Source: Watersipora subatra (taxonomy: Eukaryota > Bryozoa > Gymnolaemata > Cheilostomatida > Watersiporidae). From it: DNA of 64,000 nucleotides. Under the pieces are notes generated by a model. It was not told the DNA's origin and made no database searches. It worked only from the letters and a program-made list of their open reading frames with translations. The position numbers and the translations under genes were made by a program. The stretch spans positions 58,694,248 through 58,758,247 of the forward strand of contig NC_088711.1 of NCBI RefSeq assembly GCF_963576615.1, in the 5' to 3' direction. The number at the start of each line of letters is the position of its first letter. The stretch's first letter is position 1. Positions 1-10,468 of this stretch are shown here, in pieces.

Positions 1-1464
1 CGAACAGCACATACTTTGATTGGATTGCCGTCCATAAAACGACTGGGCCTTCTCAGTGTCTCTGTGGTAGGTTCAGTAAATTCTGATACTGTAGGTAGTA
101 AAGGTAAGTGTAGGATAGCCGGTCAGTTCCCAGATGTCTTTGAAGGTTTTGGTAAGTTGAACATTACACATAGTATTATAATCAAACCAAATGCAGAGCC
201 ATATTCTTGCCCGCCAAGGTTGGTACCGCATGCACTCAAAGCCAAACTGAAATCTGAGTTAGAGCGATTGGTGTCATTGGGAATCATTGCTGAATGTAAA
301 GAACCAAGTGAATGGGTCAATCAAATAGTGCCAGTCCTAAAACCTGATGGATCACTCCGCATATGTCTTGACCCACAACAGCTCAATGCAGTGACTATCA
401 GAGACAGATATGTTTTACCAACTATCAGTGACATATACGCAAGGTTATCTGGCTCCATAATTTATACTACTTTGGACGCACAATCAGGATTTCACCAAAT
501 ACCATTTGATGAACAGTCCTCCAAACTAACAACATTCATGACACCTTTTGGTCGCTTTAGGTACCTACGTTTGCCATTTGGTCTCACATCCGCACCGGAG
601 TTCTTTCATAGGACTATGGTGGACATAGTAGGGGATATACCAGGGGTGGAAGTATACATTGATGATGTATTGATACATGGCACTACAGAAAAAGAGCATG
701 ATGAGAGACTTAAAGAAGTTCTCACTCGATTCCGAGCAGCTGGTTTAAAATTAAATGCAAAGAAATGTCAGTTTAGGGCTCAAAGTGTGAAATTCTTGGG
801 TAATATTTTGTCCAAAGATGGTATCCGGCCATCTCCAGACAAAGTTCGAGCAATACAGAACGCTAAGACACCCAGCAATAAGTCAGAAATTCGTTCATTT
901 CTTGGTTTGGTGACGTACCTGGCTAAGTTTTGTCCAAATTTGTCACAGTGCACAAATCCCTTACGACAATTGGTTAAAGATGGGGTGTATTTTTGTTGGG
1001 AGTCTGCTCAGGAGCAAGCATTTCAAAAGGTGAAAAGTTTGGTCACAAACGCACCAGTATTGGCACTCTATGATCCTAAAGTTGATGTAACTGTGAATGT
1101 AGATGCAAGCTCGCATAGTTTAGGTGCAGTACTCATGCAAAAGGGACAGCCAATAGAATTTGCAGCACAATCGCTAACTTCGACACAATGTTTGTATGCT
1201 CAAGTGGAAAAAGAAATGCTAGCCATTCAGTTCGAGCTTACACGTTTCCATCAGTATGTATATGGGCGAGAAGTGATTGTCGAATCTGATCATCAGCCTT
1301 TAGTTAAAATTAGCAAGAAACCCCTCAGTGACTTAACACCCAGACTTCAACGAATGCGCATGCAAATTCAGCACTACCAATACCAAGTAGTACATGTACC
1401 AGGCAAGCAAATGTTTGTATCAGATTACCTCTCAAGGTCTTGCAAGGCAAAACGCATGAAGTAG
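1..1464 (+). CDS. Gypsy pol, part 1: protease tail, reverse transcriptase, RNase H (5' truncated)
   Basis: The frame is open from the first base of the window, so this is the 3' part of a longer pol gene; the first ATG (16) is not a real start. The leading residues (TLIGLPSIKRLGLL) look like a retropepsin C-terminus. Counting from that ATG, RT spans about residues 90-250, with the first catalytic Asp in TLDAQSG (about 154) and the YIDD box at about 214. RNase H follows, with acidic residues in VNVDASS (about 363), EKEMLAI (about 400) and ESDHQPL (about 425). The frame ends in DYLSRS plus a few residues, where integrase would normally continue in the same frame. These enzymes copy element RNA into DNA in cytoplasmic particles. 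All catalytic motifs seen are intact, suggesting a fairly recent insertion. Confidence 0.92.
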   Translation, partial: RTAHTLIGLPSIKRLGLLSVSVVGSVNSDTVGSKGKCRIAGQFPDVFEGFGKLNITHSIIIKPNAEPYSCPPRLVPHALKAKLKSELERLVSLGIIAECKEPSEWVNQIVPVLKPDGSLRICLDPQQLNAVTIRDRYVLPTISDIYARLSGSIIYTTLDAQSGFHQIPFDEQSSKLTTFMTPFGRFRYLRLPFGLTSAPEFFHRTMVDIVGDIPGVEVYIDDVLIHGTTEKEHDERLKEVLTRFRAAGLKLNAKKCQFRAQSVKFLGNILSKDGIRPSPDKVRAIQNAKTPSNKSEIRSFLGLVTYLAKFCPNLSQCTNPLRQLVKDGVYFCWESAQEQAFQKVKSLVTNAPVLALYDPKVDVTVNVDASSHSLGAVLMQKGQPIEFAAQSLTSTQCLYAQVEKEMLAIQFELTRFHQYVYGREVIVESDHQPLVKISKKPLSDLTPRLQRMRMQIQHYQYQVVHVPGKQMFVSDYLSRSCKAKRMK

Positions 1465-2915
1465 ACTTGAATTTAGATGATCCTATGCCTCAAATCTGTG
1501 CGCTCAGAGTTCGTGATGCAACTGCTGTTGATGCTTACAAAGAAGCTACTGCTAGTGATGATACATTGAAAATAGTAATGCACTATACCAAGACAGGCTG
1601 GCCAAACCAGAAGCGATTGTGTCATGCATTGGCTAAACCTTACTGGAAATTTCAGAGTGAAATCAGTGAGTGCAATGATTTGCTGTTTTATGGTAGCCGG
1701 CTTGTGGTCCCTTATGAAAAGCAACAGGAGGTACTTGATCAGCTGCACGCTAGTCATTTGGGTATTACAAAAACGCAGCAGCGTGCAAGAGTAGCTGTGT
1801 TTTGTCCTGGCATGAACCAAAGAATAGAAGACAAGATCATTTCATGTAGCGTATGCAAAGCTCATGAGAAGTCCCAGGTTAGTGCACCTCTCATACCCAG
1901 TGAAATTCCAGATTACCCTTGGCAAATCATAGGCAGTGATCTTTTCCAGTTTGATGGTGGCCACTACTTGCTGAATGTGGATTACTACTCCAAATGGGTA
2001 AATGTCACAAAATTGGGTGAGTTGTCAAGTAAAGCGCTAATAGAAGAATTCAAAAAGCAGTTTGCAGATTACGGAAGGCCAAACATCATTCGATCAGATA
2101 ATGGACTGCAGTACAGATCATGTGAATTCCAACAATTTGTCAAGCGATATGCGATAGATCATGTAACTTCCTCACCTGGATATCCTAGATCAAACGGACA
2201 GGTTGAACGGTCAGTTCAGACTGTTAAACAGTTGATGATTAAAGCAAAGGAAGATGGAAAATGTTTTTGGAATTCCCTACAGCTTTGGCGCAATACCCCT
2301 CTAGCAGGAGACCTGCCATCACCTGCACAATTGTTGCAGGGTAGGTCATTGTTTGATGGCATTCCAGTACAAAAGCACTGCCTATTTCCTAGGGCCTATG
2401 ATAGAAATCAGGTTAGAGCAAAGTTAGTGCAGAGACAACGTGCAATGAAAAACTATCATGATGTGAAAACAGTGCCGGAACGTGAGATACTAACAGAAGG
2501 GCAGCAGGTAAGATTTAAGTCTTTAAAGGGTAACTGGGAGAAGGCAGTGGTGATAGGACACCATGACAGCAACAGGTCATACTCCATAAAGAATCCAGCA
2601 ACAGGTATGGTCATAAGACGTAATAGAGAACAGTTAAAGCCTGATAATTCAATGCCTAGCTCTGTTACTTCAGTTCAGCCAAATTCATTAGAACCTAGTC
2701 AGGTAGGTAATCAGACCACAGAGACTAGCCCAAAAGTGATACCAACTCAAAACATTTCACCAAATCCTGTTCCCCTTCCAGTTGCTGGAGGGCCTAGTCC
2801 TGGTGATGCTACCTCTCCCACACCGCAACAGACCACTACCAGTGTGCGGACTCCAGTGCGACGCACCAGATTAGGCAGAACAATAAGGCTTCCTGTTAGG
2901 TATAGAGATGAGTGA
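1440..2915 (+). CDS. Gypsy pol, part 2: integrase
   Basis: Encodes an H-H-C-C zinc-binding N-terminal domain (LHASHLG then CSVCKAH) and a D,D(35)E catalytic core: Asp in GSDLFQFD (about residue 167), Asp in RSDNG (about 220) and Glu in GQVERSVQ (about 256). A proline- and threonine-rich tail ends near 2915. There is no ATG at the start; the frame is open back to about 1332 and overlaps part 1 in the -1 frame for about 130 nt. Expression as a fusion would need frameshifting, or the break is a mutation; no classical slippery heptamer is evident. The domain inserts element DNA into the host genome. Identity is secure; functional intactness is uncertain. Confidence 0.92.
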   Translation: MQGKTHEVDLNLDDPMPQICALRVRDATAVDAYKEATASDDTLKIVMHYTKTGWPNQKRLCHALAKPYWKFQSEISECNDLLFYGSRLVVPYEKQQEVLDQLHASHLGITKTQQRARVAVFCPGMNQRIEDKIISCSVCKAHEKSQVSAPLIPSEIPDYPWQIIGSDLFQFDGGHYLLNVDYYSKWVNVTKLGELSSKALIEEFKKQFADYGRPNIIRSDNGLQYRSCEFQQFVKRYAIDHVTSSPGYPRSNGQVERSVQTVKQLMIKAKEDGKCFWNSLQLWRNTPLAGDLPSPAQLLQGRSLFDGIPVQKHCLFPRAYDRNQVRAKLVQRQRAMKNYHDVKTVPEREILTEGQQVRFKSLKGNWEKAVVIGHHDSNRSYSIKNPATGMVIRRNREQLKPDNSMPSSVTSVQPNSLEPSQVGNQTTETSPKVIPTQNISPNPVPLPVAGGPSPGDATSPTPQQTTTSVRTPVRRTRLGRTIRLPVRYRDE

Positions 2916-3206
2916 CATAAAAAATAAAAAAACATGGATTGTGTTTTATTTGCCAGAATTTCATGGCATTTTCCTAGATTGTTTCATAGTTTTTTTTTTA
3001 ATAGATCGCTTTATCACTCATGTTACAGCATTTCCTTTTCAATTGTAATGCGTTATTATCTTCTCTTGCTTGCTCTCATAATACTCATTACTACATATAC
3101 TATGCGACTACTCACAATCAACATTACTTGTAGCTGTTTGTGAACCTGAGCACCTGTGCTTTTATTGGTAACATTTTGGGTTTAGTTTATGTTCACGAAA
3201 GGGAGA
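2916..3206 (+). other. Gypsy 3' untranslated region and polypurine tract
   Basis: Noncoding sequence between the integrase stop and the LTR. The purine run at 3197-3206, directly before the LTR, is the expected plus-strand primer site. No env-like reading frame is present. Confidence 0.7.
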
Positions 3207-3546
3207 TGTTATATTAGTTAGTCTTGTTTATGTATCTATTATTGGTTTCCGAGGCTAGGTTTCCGCCAGGGAATCGCCATCTTGATATTATTTTTCAGTC
3301 ACTAGCAGACCTGCCAACCCAAGAGTGGGGCAATGCGTGAGATTTGGTTTTGGGGCAATTGATGTATCAATGATAGTATATATAAAATTGTGGAAATTGG
3401 GGCAAAAATCTCACGCATTTTCATTTTTTCTTTGGGGTGATTGCGTGAGTCTCACGCCCAATGCGTGAGAGTTGGCAGGTATGGTCACTAGTCTGATGCC
3501 AATAAAGCTGGACTTACATGCATCTTATTACATAAATGATATAACA
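3207..3546 (+). repeat. 3' LTR of the gypsy element, interrupted by a MITE
   Basis: The LTR starts TGTTATAT immediately after the polypurine tract and ends ATATAACA, a perfect 8-bp terminal inverted repeat with TG...CA ends. An AATAAA at 3501-3506 can serve as the element's poly(A) signal. A 178-bp insertion plus its 8-bp duplication lies inside, so the original LTR would be about 154 bp, short for this superfamily. The 5' LTR is outside the window. Confidence 0.88.
3306..3483. mobile_element. hAT-type MITE nested in the LTR
   Basis: A 178-bp element with terminal inverted repeats CAGACCTGCCAAC / CATACCTGCCAAC, flanked by a perfect 8-bp direct repeat GTCACTAG (3298-3305 and 3484-3491). An 8-bp duplication with CAG-type ends is characteristic of hAT transposons. 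Internal sequence has further inverted motifs (gcgtgag / ctcacgc) and no coding capacity. It must have inserted after the gypsy LTR formed. Confidence 0.9.
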
Positions 3547-4470
3547 GGAACGAGCAGTACATTAATTGTTAATTACTATAAAAATAAATGCATATAAAAA
3601 GCCTGTTTATATACCTTAAATTCCATGAGAGAACGACATTAATACTAATCAATACATGAGCGATGTTTAGGCAAAATAATTGTAAATTGATCAAAAGGGC
3701 GGTATCGGCGAAACCGGAAAATTCCACCAACTTTATTTATAGCCTGAAAGCAAAGTCGATTTTGCAAAAGTTGTTGAGTGTCCTAGATACGCCACGAACC
3801 ATGATTGTGAGCACAGAGTTTGCACATAAGTATCTATACTAAACTTCAACTTTAACAAAAATATTAAATGTTTGTTAAATTAATTTTGATAAATTTGTTT
3901 AACAAAAATAATTTATGTTTAAAAAATTTGTTTTAAAACAAATAAAAATTTGAGCAAAAAATTTGCCATCAAGTTTTCATCTGTTTCTACCCGCTCTGCA
4001 TTGAAGAAAAATATTTAGCCGGCTCAGTTAGATAAGCTTGCACTTATTGCAATGGTTTGTTGTTTATTTATTGACTTTGTGCGTTTTGATCAAAGCTAAT
4101 TTTAAAAAAATTAGCAATGATTTTATGTGTATTCATTTCGTGTAATCCGTTCGGGTTAACCTAATATTTATTTTACTACCACTTTGAAGGCTCTGATCTA
4201 AAAAGGCTTATTGTTTCCTTCGTAGATTTTGCTGTTGGTTTCAATGTTGTAATCTGCTTAATGAGATTTTGCGAAGATGTACGTGTCAACTTGCTCATTC
4301 ACGTAGAATATTTGTTTAGTTGTATTGCATTTTGCGGGTTTAAACTTGCAATAGATAATGACAACCTTTAGTCGAAAGCAATATTAGGATTCACTCTATC
4401 TATGTAGCAGCAGCAATTAGTTTTTGTTTTTGCTATGACTGATGATTTTTACATACTTTCTGTTATTTAG
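3547..4470. other. Flank of VDAC-A, possible promoter and first exon or intron
   Basis: No complete gene is seen. A CpG-containing patch near 3698-3720 could be promoter or 5' UTR. VDAC-A needs an upstream exon ending with an initiator codon before the acceptor at 4469-4470. Candidates are ATG ATT followed by a GTGAGC donor (3801-3812) and an ATG directly before GTTTGT (4052-4060). Neither can be chosen, and the true first exon may lie left of the retrotransposon. Confidence 0.35.
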
Positions 4471-7400
4471 GCTCCTCCACCCACATATAGTGATTTAGGA
4501 AAAGCTGCCAGAGAGGTATTCAGCAAAGGATATCGTAAGTTAATTTTCATTTGCGTTGTCAAAGCTCAGCAACAATTTGTTTTGCTTGTATAATACCGTG
4601 GTTGTTTGTATTTTTTACTATCTTCATCGCCAGAAGTTGAAATCTTGAATCAGGCCTGACATGATAAGTCAGAAAATTAATGCCATTGGTCTACTAGCAC
4701 ATGAGTTAATGTAGGGTTTTATGGAAAGTAACACGTAAGTACACATACAAGTATCTACATATATTTTACATATTGACAACCTGAGAATAATGCTAGTTTA
4801 TTGTTCGTGCTATGTGCGTATATGGGTATATTGCAGTTCACTTTTTATGTACGGAATATAAGCTCCTGTTTTACAGTATTAAAATGTAATGTTGAACTTT
4901 AATGAATGGCTAAAGAGTTACTCTTCGTATAACTGATCATGCAGGAAATTTCTATGCAGTCTTGCATAAGTTTGCGATAATCTATGCACATACGCCCAAG
5001 TACATGTATTTCCATGACTTCATCAAAATTGTGTTATAGTTTAAACAGTATGGATACCAGTTTACTTGTTCATGACTGTTTTTAGAGACAAATCATCGAC
5101 ACATCCTGTCGTCGAATGTGTCTTAAGCAGTAATGTTAAACGTTATTTTTCTAGACTTCAACACCTGGAAGTTAGAAGCCAAAACACAAACAGAATCTGG
5201 TTTGAAATTGAAAACTACACAGAACATAGACTCTAACAAGGGCAAGCTATTTGGAATTCTTGAATCAGAGTATAAGGTTAAAGACTATGGTGAGTATTTA
5301 GTTATAGTTGAAAGGTAGGCGACTTGGTCAAGACACACATGTCGTCACTTGTTATTAGCAAGTGACTTACAGAAACTTCAAATGATTCAAAAATTGGTTA
5401 GACTCAGCTAAAATATTATAAATGTGTCTCAATATCTCTTAGTCTGCTAATTTTATATGATGTAAATATTTACAACTTCTTAATAACATTCAAGCTATAA
5501 ATTTATGATCGTGTGCACTCCCATTATCAGTCATGGCATTTACAAGCTGAGTGCTTTGGTGGTATTTTTCATCTGTCAAATTCGCTTACAATACTTATTT
5601 AGCTAGTTATACCTTCGGGCCAGGTTAGCAAAGCTGAGTGCTGACTACACAATTCCTACTACAAAACTGTGATCTCAAGCTAGTTATATTATCAACATTC
5701 ACTCAATTACTTGAGTGCACTGCTTAGTAGCATTGCTTGAAAATAATAATAAAATTAGTTTGCGTCGTTCCTTGTGATACTAAAAATCATATGAAAGTTT
5801 TCAAATGTGTACAAGTGTGCTGGAGGAGTTAAGGCTATGCCCGTGATTGTCAGGGGTTAAGGCTATGCCCGTCCTTGTTTTATGGATTAATACTATCGTA
5901 GCACAAAGGATGCTAATTGTTATAACACTTGTAAGATTTTGCCTTAATCTCCAGGCTTGTGTTTAGTGATTGCGACTATATGTGATAATAAAGGCTACCG
6001 TCATCACAGAGGCTATTATTCAAGGAATACAGCCTGTTACTAATGTAGGAATTAAGGGTGAGACTAAGCGGTCTCACAACTCGCCCATCAACAAGCCGTT
6101 TTTCATCCTTCATTCAATTGTTCATCCAGTTTTGTTAGAATGTTCTCATTCAAGGTTCTTTGCCAATGCTAAAAAGAAAATACCATATCAGGAAGTTTAG
6201 TGATTGCTTAGATGTAGTTTGTCGTAGTCAGAGAAAGTTCACGAATGTTTATTCTGCTGCAGGTTTAAAATTTGTTGAGAAGTGGACTACAGATGGAGTG
6301 CTTAGTTGCGAGAATTCAGTCGAGGATCAGGGAATCGAGGGTCTCAAGTTCACTCTTAATGGTTCATTCAACCCATCCTCAGGGTGAGTCTCATGCCTTA
6401 TTACATTCCATCCCATCGTGCTCCACCTAAGTGGCCAATATGGTAAGGAGACATGGGCATGTTATGCCTTTATAATTGGTTACTTGCTGCTTGTAGGCAC
6501 ATGAGAGGGCAGATGAAGGCAGATTATAAGCAGGACTATGTTAATGGTAATGTTGAGGTCGACTCAGCTGGTGGGCCAATTGTAAGAAGTTCCCTTGTTG
6601 CTGCGTGAGTCTTCCAACTATCCATTTACAACATGCTTGATGTTGTCGTTTACTTGTATTGTGTACGCCATCTTTTATTTCTTATGTTTTCTCCTACAGT
6701 TTGGTCTTCATTGTTGTGGTAATCCATGCTTTCCGCTTTCATGCCTATACACTTTTACAGATACGAAGGCTACGTCTTTGGATACCAAAATGCTTTTGAT
6801 GCCAACAAAGGCCAGTTGTTAAGCAACAACTTTACTGTCGGTTTACTTGGTGAAGACTTCTCGCTCAACGCTGCTGTGTAAGTATGCGCCTAGCGCGTGT
6901 TTCCACAAAACTAAATAGCATGGGATGTTAACCCTCTCACCCCTGATGCCAACTATTTCGGGAGAAGTTGTTCACACTTGGGCCTGAAGCCAACACTTTC
7001 GGGACACTTTCTGAGTAACTTTATTGATACTCCTTTTGTGTTTATCGTTTTTTTATAGCTTTATTTCGAAAGATAACAGTCTGAGGATTGTTTTGATACC
7101 AGAAATGTGGTTGGATAAAAGCATTTTACTAGGCAAATCCTGTGATAGATTTCAAACTTCAACTCTGGAGGTCGCCATATTGAATGCGTTCGCCGAAAGA
7201 CATCGGCTAAATCTTACAATCTAACGTAATAATTAGTTCAGGTGAAGAATTTAGCAGTGACAGTGATCTACAACAACACTATGACCGTTTATTAGTAGCA
7301 CAAAGTGGGTTTCAATTGCACAACGTCAAAATTACTAAATTGTTATAACTTTTAAATTTTTCGAAAAAAAAAATTTTATTTGACAAATCTTTTCACAATT

Positions 7401-9819
7401 TTAGTTGATAAAAACGATACATTATATTAGTTTTGTACTCCAGTTGTTTGCATCTCGTGTTTATTATCATAACTGCAATAAATGTTGTCTTTATAGAATG
7501 TAAATATGATATATAGACCTTATATACCAATTGATTGAACAATGGAACGGAAACTACATTATGCCGTAATATTGCGTATAGGCTCATAATTTCAGTTCTA
7601 TTGGTTAGAACTCCAATTTTTTTTTGCAACTTGATTATAACACCTTTTCTTGTCATCCTAATATGTTACTGAAGTGTTATCAACCAAAAAGCTGACTGGT
7701 AGTAGCAGCCAAACTTAGACTTTTCGATTTCCAAAAAATGTATCGATTTGAATCTTATCAATAACATCCTATATAGATTAACCTAATGTGTATATATTAG
7801 TATCAAAATGTAGCTAAGAATGTTACCAACAAGTTACAAAAAACTATTTTCATTTATCTTGAACGCAGCTTTATTTATGCTCAATCTAACACACCTCACT
7901 TTATTAAATATTGATTGTGAAAAATTAATTAGGCCAGGGGGGCACTCAACTGGAAAATAATTAGGGCTGAAAGGGTTAAAATGAGTTAGTAGCTATACAT
8001 TCATTTATTGCCTATTCTCATCCGGATAGGCACTGGCACAGCCTTCTGCCCATATAGCTCTTATTAAGCTTATGTAATCACTTCATGGGCCCAGTTCATA
8101 AATTGCAGTAGAATACAATATAAAATCGGAGTTGTCCTCTCTTGCAAACCTAATCACAAGCTAGTCTTCCAAGAGTTAACTTGAGTCATTTAGTTGCCAG
8201 AATATTGCGCATTTGTTACTGAGATGTTAGACGCATCCGTAAGCGGAAAATTATTAATGAGTCACAAGAAAAAAATTAATTTTGTTTAGCCTGGCAACTA
8301 TCGCGGGAGGCATTTACACTGTGGTGTATGGATCCCCTTTTTTGGATTCTCTTCCTAGATTTAATCATTTAATCTGGTTGTTGAGTTCGTTTAAATATTC
8401 CGTCAACTATATATCACAACTCTCAGTTATTTTAACAAAATCATTACGCAAATAGTGTTTCAAATTCAACACTTCCTATTCCTCATGATTTACCTATCTT
8501 GACAAATTTTATTCATGGTGAAACTAATAAAGTTTGCTTGTCTGCTATTTTCCGAGACATACGTAGTCCTATCTAGCAAAAGATTTAAGTATTTTGCTGT
8601 TTTTGTATTCCTAAGTTAGCCAAAAATATGACATATTGGAAAAATATGACCCAGTCATAAGTTTTGCAGCTGTTCAAAATTTTTCATTGGCAAAATTATA
8701 TAGTTGACTCCAATAGTATCAGTGTTGACAGACCCAGACAATAGTGTCCACCTCGACAGACCTGAATTCTTTTCCATTTCACTCGTTAAGGAAATTAAGT
8801 TGTAAAGCAACTACATTCGCATCATTATTAAAAGTTGGTACTTGACAAATATTTTCTACACAGCTCTTAATGAATCTTTTACTACATGTATCTTCAGAAA
8901 GCAGCCTACAGCTGCTGTAAAAAGATTTTTCCCATTGCTAACCGAATACTAGTAGTATGCTGTTACAGTTGGAGGGGCTAGGATATTGTTACTTTGTGGT
9001 TCGTAGAATATGTAATTAAGGAGTTACAAGCCAAATTACATGTTCTTTTTTATTCAAGTGTAAGTAAGCAAAGTAAGTATTTTTATTATAAATTGCTATG
9101 AACCTAAACGTGGAATTCAAAGAGCTTGGAGTTGTCGATACTTGCGTCACTGTGTACACGTATGTCACATCCGCGCAGAGCTTTCACAAAGGTCGCTCAT
9201 AGTATTTTTTATTTAAAGAGCGCCTATCCATCATTATTTGATTTGTTTTTGTGATGCTTTTGTTGATTTTGATCATAGATTATATTTTACTTGGGTGTGT
9301 TGTCAAAGGCACCATATAACATATATGTTGTGTGAGTTTTTATCTCTCTGCTTATAGGAATGATGGTCAGGACTTCTCTGGCTCCGTGCATCATAAAGTG
9401 AGCAAAGACCTTGAGACGGGCGTCACCCTGGGCTGGTCTGCTGGCTCAAATGCGACTACTTTCAACTTTGGTGGTCGGTACTGGTTGTCAAAGGACACGA
9501 ATGTCCGAATGAAGGTGAATCATCAAAGTCAAGTTGGACTTTCTCTCCAGCAAAGCCTCAAAGATGGTGGGTATCCTTTTAGTGTGTTGGGAGTGCCACA
9601 TTGAATCGGCCTGCACCCATTCTGTGTATGCTTGCTTTAGTTAGCATTTTGGTATTTAGTTTGTACATTTGAGTCGGTCTATCCATTTTCATTTGCCTTA
9701 TTCAGACAGGTTCCTTTTGTCTTGTAGGGTTAAGTCTGACTCTGTCGGCGCTAGTGGATGGCAGGAATATCTCTGGGGGTGGACACGCGGTCGGCCTCGC
9801 TGTCGAGTACGAAAACTGA
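4471..9819 (+). CDS. VDAC: Voltage-dependent anion channel (mitochondrial porin), copy A
   Basis: Seven coding exons: 4471-4534, 5155-5289, 6263-6383, 6497-6604, 6761-6877, 9358-9566, 9728-9819 (TGA). All have AG/GT borders and matching phases; with an upstream ATG exon the product is about 282 residues, the usual VDAC length. VDAC forms a 19-strand beta barrel in the mitochondrial outer membrane that passes ATP, ADP and other metabolites. The N-terminal helix (PTYSDLGKAAREVFSKGY), the GLKFVEKW strand with the Glu equivalent to human VDAC1 E73, the SVEDQ-x-GLKFTLNG segment and the C-terminal LSALVDG...GGGHAVGLAVEY are all present. The initiator exon is not identified. The intron at 6878-9357 carries a piggyBac-like element. 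A tandem paralogue follows directly. Confidence 0.93.
6932..7975. mobile_element. piggyBac-like element (TTAA target site) in VDAC-A intron
   Basis: A 1,044-bp element bounded by TTAA (6928-6931 and 7976-7979), with imperfect inverted ends CCCTCTCACCCCTGAT / CCCTTTCAGCCCTAAT. TTAA duplication with CCCT ends is typical of the piggyBac superfamily. An acidic Ser-Asp stretch in one frame near 7240 (EEFSSDSDLQQH) resembles the N-terminus of piggyBac-type transposases, but no catalytic core remains, so it is a non-autonomous or internally deleted copy. Confidence 0.7.
7980..9357. other. Rest of VDAC-A intron 6
   Basis: AT-rich intronic sequence between the piggyBac-like element and the exon at 9358. 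I see no coding frame, RNA gene or repeat that I can support. Confidence 0.5.
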
Positions 9820-10003
9820 AGTCGCTTCACAATCTGATAGGATAATAGCTGTTGTGTGCACTGGGCTTTAGACTTATGTGTCGCCAAGTTTAATAATAAT
9901 TTACTTCCTATTGTATCTAGTTTTTGTAACTATATTTAATATGTTGATACTGTGTCCTCCTTGTGGACAGTCTTTTTATTCCGTAGAAGGCAAAAGTAAA
10001 ACA

Positions 10004-10009
10004 AATAAA
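10004..10009 (+). terminator. Poly(A) signal of VDAC-A
   Basis: AATAAA 185 nt after the VDAC-A stop codon, followed by a T/G-rich stretch. It is the only canonical signal I noticed between that stop and the putative first exon of copy B. Confidence 0.6.
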
Positions 10010-10369
10010 TGCCTAAGTTTGGTAAACATATTATTCAGCATTATTTCTTCAATAATCACCTTACATTAATCACATTTGCGGACTCAATCATTGCTGCAAA
10101 AGCCTTCGTCAAAGTAATATTTGCCGACTATATTATACTTTTTGCAACGGTATTAGTTCTTTGGTATTGAGCTTGATCAATTTTGACCAGTTATTGAATT
10201 TTGCATTTTATTGTGTTATAGTAGTTGTGCAATCAACAAATGCTAAACATTACGTAAGAAGTTGTCTGCTTACGGTAACGATCGTATTGGTACGAAATAT
10301 ATCGCGTAGTGGCGATTAATTAATTGAAGTAATGGTAGTCTTCGAATGTTTAGTGGCTGTGTGTAAGAC

Positions 10370-10468
10370 GTAGAACAAGAACGATTGTTAACCTCAGCGA
10401 GCACGCTACGAAAAACAGATCGAGATCTGCAGACGACGCGCTAGAGTTGAACCGACTGCGGATCAATG
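10370..10468 (+). promoter_or_regulatory. VDAC: Putative 5' UTR and initiator exon of VDAC-B
   Basis: A patch richer in G, C and CpG than its surroundings, ending in ATG (10466-10468) directly followed by the donor GTAATT. VDAC-B's next exon begins phase 0 with Ala-Pro-Pro, so an exon whose only coding triplet is ATG is what the frame requires. No TATA box is obvious; the 550 bp between the VDAC-A stop and here must hold the promoter. Inferred from frame and position, with no transcript evidence. Confidence 0.5.

Larger units (their letters stand above)
1..3546 (+). mobile_element. Ty3/gypsy LTR retrotransposon, 3' portion
   Basis: The element enters from the left edge, so the 5' LTR, gag and most of protease lie outside the window. 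Seen here, in order, are a protease C-terminal tail, reverse transcriptase, RNase H, integrase, a purine-rich polypurine tract (gaaagggaga, 3197-3206) and a 3' LTR with TGTTATAT...ATATAACA ends. The RT-RNase H-integrase order is that of the Ty3/gypsy superfamily. The pol reading frame breaks between RNase H and integrase. No matching target-site duplication can be tested because the left end is absent. Confidence 0.93.

Noticed and set aside
1332-1464. Programmed -1 frameshift site in pol
   Set aside because: No slippery heptamer of the usual X-XXY-YYZ form is seen in the overlap; kept only as an open question.
2934-3143. Short frame after integrase as a possible env gene
   Set aside because: 69 codons, low-complexity hydrophobic, no signal or domain; it lies in the element's 3' untranslated region.
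5825-5878. Direct repeat of ttaaggctatgcccgt
   Set aside because: Only two short copies; too little to call an element.
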